A DNA stretch of 64,000 nucleotides, taken from contig JAGEMR010000088.1 of the NCBI GenBank assembly GCA_021030915.1, positions 62,001-126,000 of the forward strand. The letters are read 5' to 3'. This document shows positions 32,547 to 41,838 of this stretch, in pieces (the stretch's first letter is position 1; each line of letters starts with the position of its first letter). The position numbers and the translations under genes were made by a program. The notes under the pieces were generated by a model. It saw only the letters and a program-made list of their open reading frames with translations, did not search any database and was not told where the DNA came from. This DNA is from Astrothelium macrocarpum (lineage: Eukaryota > Ascomycota > Dothideomycetes > Trypetheliales > Trypetheliaceae).

Positions 32547-34541
32547 ATGGCGGTAGACGTCGAAGTGGAATATGAGTATGATTCGGAAGATACCAAAAAA
32601 AAAAATGGAGCTGATGGTTTCGCATTTTAGTGGCTACAAAACGCCTCCCGAGTCATTACCTGCAGCGGAGGGGGAGCCGCCCAATGCAATAGATATGAGT
32701 TGTCGAAGGGTTGCCGACAGTCTTCCATTAACGGCGTGGCTCGTATCTTCCGTCACAATCGGAGAGCGTTGGGCCTATTACGGGCTTGTCGGCCCTTTTC
32801 GTAAGTTCTCATAATGTATGTCGGATAGATGTACTCATTCATAACACAGAAAATTACATTCAGAACTCGCCGAGTGATCCCTTACGGCCAGGAGCACTAG
32901 GCCTAGGCGAATCAACGGCTTCACTGATGGTGAATCTCTTTCTCATCATTAGCTACGCAACGCCGATGCTTGCAGGCGCCTTGGCGGATAGTCGTCTCGG
33001 TCGGTACCGGACAATCATGATATCTATTAGGTACGCTATTCCAGTTTAGCCGAACCGTGTTGGACTTTCTGATGATGGTATTCGCCTGAAGTATGTATAT
33101 TCTGGGTTCGGCAATACTTTTTGTCACATCACTTCCTTGGATGCTTCGTCATGGGACCGGACTCGGAGGGTTAATCACGGCGATGGTAACCGTCAGCCTT
33201 GCACTTGGTGGTGTCAAGGCATCGCTTCCACCGTTCCTCGGTACTACTTTCTTTCTCCGATTACCATGCTCTGCTAACGTAGAATCATGATTAGCTGAGC
33301 AATGCGAGGGAATTAAGGAAAGGATGAAAGTCCTCAAGAGCGGAGAAAGGGTGATAGTAGACCCTGAAATCACACTGTCGCATGCGTTCGATATTTACTA
33401 TTGGTAAATTGTCCAGTAGATCCCAAGGGAAGCCGAGCTGATTGATAAGGTGTATGAACATTGGCGCTCAATCGAGGATTGCGGCCACTTTTCTTGAAAA
33501 AGATGTGGGATTTTGGTCAGCGTATCTCATGTCTCTTTGCTCCATTTCCATCGCGCTTTTGATCCTGATTTTGAGCCGCAAGGCCCTCAGTAAGTAGAGT
33601 TCCATTTCACGTGGACCACAGCTGACAATTGATTAGCCACATCACCTCCTACAGGAACGGTTCTACCGAATGTTGCCAAAGCACTTTGGATCGCTATCAA
33701 AAATGGATTTAATATGGATACGGCAAGACCGGAGGCTGTAGAACGAGAGCATGGAAAGACGGTCCCCTGGACCGATAGCTTCATTGACGAGCTAAAGCTT
33801 GCTCTGTTTGCATGTACCGCTTTGTTAGTATCAATGAATTGGGTTTATCGATTAATACTTACCGCCAAATACAGTTCACCTTTCATCATCTTTTGGCTCT
33901 GTCAAGCGCAGATGACCACAAATACAATCTCTCAGGCTGCGGAGATGGACACTCACGGCGTACCAAACGATATGCTCCCGAATATCAATTCCATTACCGT
34001 AATCATATTCCTTCCACTGGTCACCCAACTCCTTTATCCGTTCCTTCGACGCCATGGCGTAGCGCTCTCTCCATTACGTCGTATTTCGTTCGGATTCCTC
34101 CTGGAAGCACTCGGCATGGCCTATGCTGCGGGTGTGCAGAAATGGATATATAGCTCTGGTCCCTGCTACTCGCACCCACGTGCTTGCCCAGCGTCCAAGG
34201 GAGGCGCACTGCCCAATAATGTTAATATAGGTGTTCAAACGCCAGTCTATTTCCTCGAAGGCCTCAGCGAGGTATTTGCCAGTGGTGCTGGATACGAATA
34301 CGCCTTCACACATGCACCAAAGGCCATGAAATCCATTATCCAGGCAATCTATGCGTTGACCGCTGCCGGAGGATCCGTCATTGGTCTGGCACTAAGTCCA
34401 ACATACAAGGATCCATACCTCCTTGGCATGTATTCGGGAATTGCTGGTGCAATGTTTCTTGCCGCCCTCACTATCTTGGCGATCTCGTGGAAAACGGAAC
34501 GTAAAAAGGATTCTCAAAGCGAGAGCAGCGGAGAAAAATGA
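32547..34541 (+). CDS. POT/PTR2-family peptide transporter with degenerate ExxER motif
   Basis: Eight exons (32547-32575, 32631-32800, 32850-33030, 33092-33240, 33295-33403, 33450-33589, 33637-33823, 33875-34541) give 543 residues. Intron 1 (55 bp) contains an 11-A run. Splicing it out joins EVEYD to GYKTPPESLP, a typical fungal PTR2 start, followed by RRVADSLP. TM1 has GERWAYYGLVGPFQNYIQN. Later helices include YYWCMNIGAQSRI and the terminal PVYFLEGLSEVFASGAGYEY. The family imports di/tripeptides with protons or exports related compounds. The usual ExxER proton-coupling motif reads TIGER here, so the first Glu is Thr52. Next to the ATP-grasp ligase, it probably moves the cluster's product or substrate across a membrane. 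Exact direction is unknown. Confidence 0.88.
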
Positions 34542-35576
34542 AATCTCGTCTGATGTGGAAGAGTAGTTGCTCCAGCCTAAAACTTCATATCATCAAGTCC
34601 CATTCCCAAAGGTTCTTGCGTTGGTATGCCAAAATTGATCGGTGGTTGAAAGCATCAGTATATTTGGTGGCGCCATAGGCGTTTGTCCATACATCATCAG
34701 CGCGTTTTGGGCTGAGTTGTTGCATGTAACATAGATTCGATACAATAGACACAGATGCGCAGCGCTAAAAGAAACTTGAAATGCTTCTGATGAGTGATGC
34801 GAAAAGAACCAAGACATGGAAAAGCGATGCAATGCGCTGAAAGAGCTGACAGCCCCGGGGCTAACGATGTGCTATGATAAACAGTTTTCGCAGTCGGGTA
34901 CTTTTTTGCTTCTAAATATAGATCGCATCACTTTATTCGTAACTCAGGTGCACGTGGAAATTTTTTTCGGCGTCGTCATTAGCATCGAAAAAGCCACAGG
35001 TCAGATCTCAAGAGCAAAAGAAGCCCGATTGGCGTTAACTTGCAAAAGAGGATGTAGAATGAAAACTAACGGGCTGGAGATACGAGGGGACGAAGGGGTT
35101 TTATCTCAGGAGATAAGCAAAGGCTACCTTAGTCATGCATTTTTATGCATCGCCTAGACTTTCTACATCGGTTTTAAGTAATCGCAACAAGTGCATTCAG
35201 GACCAGAAATCACTGGTTAAATTTCAATTTAGCAAAATCTCTCAAAACTCTAGTCATTTCTCCGTATATCTTCAATAATATCCTGATCCTACGGAAGGTC
35301 CCTATCTTGCTAAGTTCCATCAAAAACGCGCAAGGATAGCAACGACTTCGACTTGTAAAAATGTGGCACCACACTCTTCTCAGAGTTACAGTGGGTTAAT
35401 TTCCAACATCCGAACCGCAAGCTGATATTTTATACGATGGCTATTCCGCCAGATCGTTGTTTGAAAGCCTTTTATGGGCGGCACTCTACTTTATGAACTC
35501 GGTACGGTAAGCATTTGGTTGAAATTTACAAACAAAGCGTATGCCTCCTTATTCTTGACCGAAGGATTCTGAGCTC
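34542..35576. other. Intergenic, right edge of candidate cluster
   Basis: 3' flanks of the transporter and the convergent GH39 gene. Only motif-less short frames are present. Confidence 0.5.
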
Positions 35577-37277
35577 CTACATCTGCAAGACAAGCAAGCT
35601 TGTTGCATGGATCGGTAACGCAAACTGTAGCTCTGCTTGTCCGCCTTCGATATTCACCGTCCGTGTTCCATTAGACCCTTCCAGTGTTTGCAGCATCCCA
35701 GCCTGCTGCAGTTCTGCATACTGTTCCTGAGTTGGATCCTGTGGACTTCCCATTTGCAGCCACTTCTCATAGCTATTGCTATGCTCATTATCAATCCGGT
35801 AATGTGTAAGGTTCGCTAAGCACCCTCCGTTTGGCAATCCCTGGATTTTTGCCGTAATCTGCGAATCTGGCTTTGGAAGGTCGTCGTCATGATAGTGCCA
35901 CACGAAAATAAAGAGTGTATTGGTTGTCCGATTGAAGCTGGCTAATGACCCAGTATCGGTCATCGATCCATTGATTCCATCATTGAGGGCGATTTCCAGG
36001 GGAACTTGACCCGAACTAGTGGCCTGGATCCGCGTTCCGCTAATCTTGCCCAACATACGATGCAAATTTAGTATCGGCTTGTCCACTTGGTTCGTGCTTA
36101 ACACCCTAAAACCATCAAAGTACGCATGATCATCGTATTCAAAGGCCCAAGTCAATGTGCCTTGGAGATTGACGCCGTACTTTAGAGAGAGATCCATGGC
36201 CCGCACAAATGCCGCTGCGTCAAAGCTGGGATAGAGCAACCCATTTCGGTACCCGTATTGAGGTGTAATACATGCCGCACAGCCATCTGGATCATCCTCG
36301 CTAATGACAATTGGCTTGTCCTTGACCGTGGGATAAGACGCGACGACGTTGAACGCAGAATCGATATTCTGCAGTTGCGCTGCGATGCCCATCTGTATAT
36401 ACCCACCTCCTTCGATACTGCTATCATTCACATAGGTCGGCGCTCCTTTCGCGTGGAACGAGACGAAATCTAACGGCGATCCAGTCTCATTCGTGGCATA
36501 ATTCGTCCCACTCAACACATGGTCCAAGAAATCCCCCAAATAACTTCCCGCCGCCCCACCTGCGACCTCGAATCCACCCACCCTGGCCTCTGGAAACGCG
36601 CGCTTCACCCCATCCACAGCGTAGTCATGCAGTGCGTAGAACTGCTCCACGGTGCCATTCCAATACTGAATATTCGGTTCATTCCACACCTCCCAATACC
36701 AACTTCCCATTTCTTCCTTGCCATATTTCTCCACGGAATGCTTGGCCCATTGGTATACCAATTCGCCCCATACGGCATAGCTCGTCGGTGGATCCGACCA
36801 ACCCGTATAAATCGCATCGTACGGCGAAGACGGAGTAAAGTTGAAAAAGTACGGCTCTGGCACTGTTGACAGCGCCTGCGGCATGAACCCGATCTCGACG
36901 TACGGCTTCACGCCATTCGCAAGGTATGCGTCGAAGATGCGATCGACTATTGTCCAATTGTATATCGGTTCGCCTGAGGGAGAGAGGGTGAAGGCATTGG
37001 TGCTGCCGAATTTGAGGGAGGGTATGCCGGGACCGGTGGTGAGGAGATTGTGGGTGCGGAAGTAGGTTTGTTTGGGCCCGAGTTGGCCAAGTTGAGACAG
37101 GAGGGCGAGGCCATCGGGGTAGTAGGCGTAGTTGGGTTCGTCTGCGCCGAAGAAGCGATAGGTGGGAACGTAAGGACCGAAGTTGGTAGAGGCGTCGATG
37201 TTAATGGTAACAGGGTCACTGACTGAGGGGAAAGGGAAGAATAAGAGAGTTGATAGGGAGAAGAAACTAAGACGCAT
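35577..37277 (-). CDS. Secreted GH39-type glycoside hydrolase
   Basis: Single exon, 566 residues from the ATG at 37277. The upstream in-frame ATG at 37322 would bury the signal peptide, so I prefer the later start. MRLSFFSLSTLLFFPFPSVS is a secretion signal. The catalytic TIM barrel shows YWEVWNEPN with the acid/base Glu200 and PIVISEDDPDG with the probable nucleophile Glu327. A C-terminal beta domain ends the protein. Several NxS/T sites suggest N-glycosylation. GH39 enzymes are mostly beta-xylosidases or related retaining glycosidases acting on plant polysaccharide fragments outside the cell. The exact substrate cannot be given. The gene does not obviously belong to the neighbouring cluster. 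Confidence 0.85.
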   Translation of the reverse strand: MRLSFFSLSTLLFFPFPSVSDPVTINIDASTNFGPYVPTYRFFGADEPNYAYYPDGLALLSQLGQLGPKQTYFRTHNLLTTGPGIPSLKFGSTNAFTLSPSGEPIYNWTIVDRIFDAYLANGVKPYVEIGFMPQALSTVPEPYFFNFTPSSPYDAIYTGWSDPPTSYAVWGELVYQWAKHSVEKYGKEEMGSWYWEVWNEPNIQYWNGTVEQFYALHDYAVDGVKRAFPEARVGGFEVAGGAAGSYLGDFLDHVLSGTNYATNETGSPLDFVSFHAKGAPTYVNDSSIEGGGYIQMGIAAQLQNIDSAFNVVASYPTVKDKPIVISEDDPDGCAACITPQYGYRNGLLYPSFDAAAFVRAMDLSLKYGVNLQGTLTWAFEYDDHAYFDGFRVLSTNQVDKPILNLHRMLGKISGTRIQATSSGQVPLEIALNDGINGSMTDTGSLASFNRTTNTLFIFVWHYHDDDLPKPDSQITAKIQGLPNGGCLANLTHYRIDNEHSNSYEKWLQMGSPQDPTQEQYAELQQAGMLQTLEGSNGTRTVNIEGGQAELQFALPIHATSLLVLQM

Positions 37278-38268
37278 TTTGAAGGCGCATGGAAGGACGT
37301 GCGAGTCAAAGAGCATTGACAATGGCTTTGAGACTGTCTCGATTTACCTTTGGGATATATACATTACTGGCTTCGGAGAAATATGTCACGAAACTCGTGA
37401 GGGGTTCTCGAATAACCAATACAGCAGGGATGAATATAGAACGAGGACATGATGTAAATCTGATCAAAAGGAAGAACTCCATTAGAAGAATAACTTCTCT
37501 TCTGATACCTGCTATGATCAAATCACGGCCTTGAGAAGTTCAGAATCGAAGAAAATGTCTGAATCAAACACTCAATCTCTCCCATGATTTGAAGCAGTTT
37601 TTGCAGTCACAACACAGTAATCAATACATGACGATGCAGGGACCGACATCATCTCGCTGCAAGATCAAAGGAAAATACGTCAAAGGTTATGTTAAAGTTG
37701 ATGAACCCCTGAGCGCGGGGAAAGCTAAGACGAATTCAGCAGGTCCTTGCGAACCTAAACTCCAAATTCTCCATCGCCAGTCTAGCTACTTTGGGTAAAA
37801 CGCTAGCAACTGGAATTTGAGCCCAAGTCAAAGTCCGGTTTCTTGCCTTGCGCGTGCATCCTGCAAAGTAATATCTGCGGATTTTCGAGTGAGCTCCCAA
37901 GGATATAAAAATAATCCAAGCGGTGCTTTTACCAGCTTAAAGCTGTCCCCGTCTCTAGATGAGCGATGGCCGAGAAAGCTAGTAATTAGAACATATATCC
38001 ACAAACATATCTTCTTAATCTTGTACTAGTAGACGGTTTAAAGGCTTTGTGAGTTTTTCAAGAACTAGTTCTGCATCTAGACTATTTTCAGAATTTAATA
38101 ATCAGTCAGATGACAAAGCCACCAAAAACATGTATTTCATTTCTGTAAATCAAGTATGGTACATGACGAATCAGCTTTTTCATCCCAGCATTATTATCAA
38201 ATCAAGTCTTTCAGAAAAGTCAAAACGCATATACACATTTAATCGCCTCTCTTCTATACCCCATCACT
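37278..38268. other. Intergenic, nothing recognised
   Basis: Promoter of the GH39 gene and 3' flank of the cupredoxin gene. No coding motif. Confidence 0.5.
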
Positions 38269-38988
38269 CTAATTATCCTCATTCGCCTCATTCGCCGCCT
38301 TGTTCGCCGCCTCTGCCGCCTGTTGCTGCTGCTGTGCCTCTTGCTGCGTCTGTTCTCTCTGCTCCTCCGCCTGCTGTCTCTGTTCCTGCACCTCCTGCTG
38401 CTGCTGCTGTTGCGTCACCTCCTGCGGATCATTCGGGTTGAAGCCCACACTCGCAGCCTGCGCATTACTAATCTTCACCAATTTCCCTCCCTGCACGTTC
38501 GGCGGGTTGGTAGACGTGTGCGTCCTCTGCGACGCCGCGATCCAGTTCCCCACCGTCTCGTCCCCGGATGTCGGAGGGTTGATGGCGCCGGCCATTCCGG
38601 CTTGGCAGTGGCCCGGTTCGGAGCAGTAGAAGTATACGGTGTCAGTGGATGTCACGGGGACGGTGAAGGTTTGTAGGCCTTGGGTTTGCTCGGTGGAGTT
38701 GAGGAAGCCCGAGAAGAAGCCATTGCCGGAGGTGGTGCCGCAGGGGGCGTCAAAGTTGCCTTGGACGACGGAGTGGTTGTTGGGGTAAAAGGAGAATTGG
38801 ACAGAGTCGCCCACTGCGGCGTTGACGGAGTTGGGGGTGAAGGTGAGACCATTCTTGCCGACGAGTATTTGGTGGACGGTTCCGCCGGAGGAGGAGGAGG
38901 AGTTGCTGCTACTCTGAGGAGTGGGAACAGCAAGGACGGAGGTGATAAGCCCAAGGGCAAGGGTAGATGCAAAAGTGGAGAACTGCAT
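38269..38988 (-). CDS. Secreted cupredoxin with a Gln/Glu-rich tail
   Basis: Single exon, 239 residues. A signal peptide (MQFSTFASTLALGLITSVLA) and a short Ser-rich stretch precede a type-1 copper domain at about 38-140. His72 in NNHSVVQG and Cys122, His127 and Met132 in YFYCSEPGHCQAGM are the expected copper ligands. The last 60 residues are almost only Gln, Glu, Ala and Arg with two poly-Gln runs, predicted as a charged helix or coiled coil. Most fungal relatives end in a Ser-rich segment with a GPI signal, and I see neither here. It is probably an extracellular or wall-associated electron-transfer or copper-binding protein. Confidence 0.85.
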   Translation of the reverse strand: MQFSTFASTLALGLITSVLAVPTPQSSSNSSSSSGGTVHQILVGKNGLTFTPNSVNAAVGDSVQFSFYPNNHSVVQGNFDAPCGTTSGNGFFSGFLNSTEQTQGLQTFTVPVTSTDTVYFYCSEPGHCQAGMAGAINPPTSGDETVGNWIAASQRTHTSTNPPNVQGGKLVKISNAQAASVGFNPNDPQEVTQQQQQQEVQEQRQQAEEQREQTQQEAQQQQQAAEAANKAANEANEDN

Positions 38989-40082
38989 TTTGAATTATAT
39001 GAATAGTATAACGTTTATGCTAAACCAGTAGCTCGTTGGGCTGAAATGGCAAAAAGAGTGAAAAGTTAAATGATTGGATAAATTGTGTTTTGTTTTGATC
39101 AAACGAGTGGACCAGCCAAGAGAACGATAAAGCAGGGGAGAGCTTAGAACCAGTGGAGGAGCTGTTGCTGAAGAGCCAAGAAAATTGCCAAGAAAAACCC
39201 ACCTATTTGTAGTTTGCCAAGCCATTCTGAAGTCCTTCGCATCGCTTCTTCCGAAAGGCTTTTCGAATTGTGCTCCTGGTCTAGCAGGGTGGTTCATGAT
39301 ACGCACGGAAGATTTCAGCCATGTCACTAAGATCGATGGCGAGACAAACAGATTCACAAACCATCTCAAGGACATCACGACGTCCGCCGCCATGTCGCAC
39401 ACACAACTGGTTAGACTGACCAATGAGGTACGAAGTGTATTACTTTAGGATAAACAGTACTCTCTGCATCTTGCTCGCGTACCTGGTACGAGGCAAAGGG
39501 GCTGATGCAGTGACAGTTTTGAGGACGCTCGGATTCACGGTACCGAAATGACGTGCTCAAGATCTGCGAGAGTAGTGCGTAGCAAGAAGGGCTCAGGAAA
39601 ATATCGTGGGCAAGGTCATAGCAAAGATTTTTGGATAGTAGAGGCTGAAAGGGTGCGTTGTGAGTCGTGGAAAACTTGGCATCCGGTTTGGGCAGGAGAT
39701 GGATTCTGATTCCCGCACCGTCTCAAGTACGCAGAACGTCCGACTCCTCCACTCACAAATTCAACTCCGCACACTCCCGCAACTAGAGAACTATCCATAG
39801 AAAATAAGACTAATATTGACGAACTTTAGAGCTCCAAGAAGTTTGAATGACAGAGTCTTTCATCTCCGTCAAGTCATGCGAATAATGTACACCGCACCAT
39901 TTTGAACCTGGTAAATATGCGGGTACTGGTTCTCTGCCTGGGTACAGCGCCTGTGAAAACGAAAAAGATTAAGGCTAGTCTAAGGAGTCTATTGAAATAA
40001 TAGACTTCCTCTGAGCATCATTCCCGTTGCATACCAAGGATGCAAATTCAGCACAATCCACCCTCAATTGACCTGATGCTCT
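38989..40082. other. Intergenic, nothing recognised
   Basis: Promoter of the cupredoxin gene and 3' flank of the next secreted protein. The longest frame (142 codons, minus strand, 39423-38995) has no motif. Confidence 0.5.
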
Positions 40083-40862
40083 CTACGACACCCCCTGCAT
40101 ACATCTTACTTTTATTTGCCCACTGCCAGGCGGCATTTTTACAAATACCCGATATCGAGCTGTATCCAGAGGTGGGAATTTGTACGTTATCCATTCACAG
40201 TTTGTACACCATTCCGTGGGACCCACGGTACGGTACCCACGGGAATCATCCAGAACCATGATCATTATTCGACTAGCTTTCAAAAGTTTCTTCCCGGATA
40301 TTCCCACGACAAAACATGTAAACCAATTATGATCGACGTCGATGGCAGGTACCATGTATCTCTTGGTCCATCCCATGGATGGACTAGGCAAGGTCGTCAT
40401 GGCTTGATTGGAAGCAGAGGCGCTGTTTGAATTCGGACTTGCTCCGTCAAGAGAAGTAAGGTTTGTTTGATTGGCCCGATTATAAACCTCCAAGACCATG
40501 CTACTCAGCGCCACAAAGGTCTCTCCTGACACACATGAGGCTACCGGAAGGCCATTGCGCACAGTGCCATCGCGGCATATCTCATGAGGGCCACATGTGC
40601 CTGTGCCATCTGTGTTCACGACGTAGAATTCCTCTATCTTGGCATTTGGTGGAGACGAGCAGATAATGTGCCAGTCTCTCGATGAGGTTTTACTGCAGTA
40701 AGATGCTAGGAAGTCAGGGTAGGTCCTACCACTCCACGGAAAGGGATTACTCAGCATTTGTGGGCATTGATCGATAGTCGTAAAAGTTGGTGTCCGCTTT
40801 GTTGGGATGATGGAGCCAAGAGCCATCAAAGGAACAGCAAACCAAACAGCCAAACATTTCAT
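40083..40862 (-). CDS. Secreted eight-cysteine protein, short paralog
   Basis: Single exon, 259 residues from the ATG at 40862. The frame stays open 64 codons further upstream, but this Met starts a clear signal peptide (MKCLAVWFAVPLMALGS). Cysteine contexts DQCP, SYCS, IICS, TCGPHEIC, SCVSGETFV and EWCTNC correspond in order to those of the protein at 18332-16904. The closest shared stretch is CGPHEIC...ASCVSGETFV against CAPDETC...AFCVSGESFV. The decapeptide array is absent; a short Ser/Asn-rich linker sits in its place. Two further Cys (TCFVV, VRCMQ) are specific to this copy. Function is unknown. It is likely extracellular and disulfide-rich. Confidence 0.75.
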   Translation of the reverse strand: MKCLAVWFAVPLMALGSIIPTKRTPTFTTIDQCPQMLSNPFPWSGRTYPDFLASYCSKTSSRDWHIICSSPPNAKIEEFYVVNTDGTGTCGPHEICRDGTVRNGLPVASCVSGETFVALSSMVLEVYNRANQTNLTSLDGASPNSNSASASNQAMTTLPSPSMGWTKRYMVPAIDVDHNWFTCFVVGISGKKLLKASRIMIMVLDDSRGYRTVGPTEWCTNCEWITYKFPPLDTARYRVFVKMPPGSGQIKVRCMQGVS

Positions 40863-41838
40863 TATTTTTTCGATTTTCAAGGACAAGACGAGGTTTTCAA
40901 TGTTAATTTTAGTGTCATTTTTTGGGAGGGGAGTAGAACATCTTGCCATTACCTCTAAATAACTCATGGTGAAGGATGTGAGGTAATTGGTTTCCGGTCG
41001 AATGGTTAAAGTGCTTCCGCCAAACCGGATTTCGTTCTCTGGTACCTGAGGCAAAGGAAGATCGTCTCCCTCTAATCCGTGAGGCTGTACTTTGGTTCAT
41101 CACCCTGCCATGAAGTGCGTCATGCCCATCATCTGGTGCGTCTTCTTGCTGCGGTCGCTTTGTCAATCTCAGCCTCGTACGCAAAGTGCAGTCCGGCCTT
41201 CAGGTAGGCAGAGCTACATGCTCGAGAACCACACTGGAACTTCTCTATGCAACAAACGTGAAAGTCTCCGCTTTTGTAAGATGAGGTATCTATAGACTAT
41301 GTAATGGAAAGTAACGGATCTTGGAGCAAATTAATCGGATCGTGCTCCGGATAACCTTGAAATTCATTCATTCCGAAGATCAAAGAACCTGGCACCTATC
41401 TGCTCTCAGCAGCGCGAGTAGCAATTCTCACCCGCAACAACTGATCAACAGCTACCTGCGATATCGCCATTTCCCTCTAACAAGTACATCCAAGCAAAAA
41501 GTCTAGCTGTTCCATCTTCCCCAAATTCCCCTTTTACCCAGCAACCATTTCGACACAAGACCTTCCGAGCAAAAGAATAGAGCCACCCTGTACTAGCGCT
41601 AGAACGCTATCAATATCAAACTAAACAATACCAAACCCAGCCCCCTCCATACTTTTATCCCCCCATTTTCACTGTATACACCACAGAACAGAAACCCCCC
41701 AAAGCGCCACAAAAACCCCCACCCATATACACAGTTACTCGTACACAACATAAGCTCCCCCCCACAGGTAGCAAACTGCAAGGGGCCAACTTCAAATCTC
41801 ATCATCCCCCGGGAAAAAAAGCCCTCGCTCGAACTATC
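40863..41838. other. Intergenic, nothing recognised
   Basis: Promoter of the short secreted paralog, then the C-rich 3' flank of the second regulator (41600-41830). Confidence 0.5.

Noticed and set aside
32547..32640. Apparent frameshift at the transporter N-terminus near an 11-A run
   Set aside because: A 55-bp intron (32576-32630, GTATGA donor, TTTTAG acceptor, CTGAT branch) joins the two frames and gives a family-like N-terminus.
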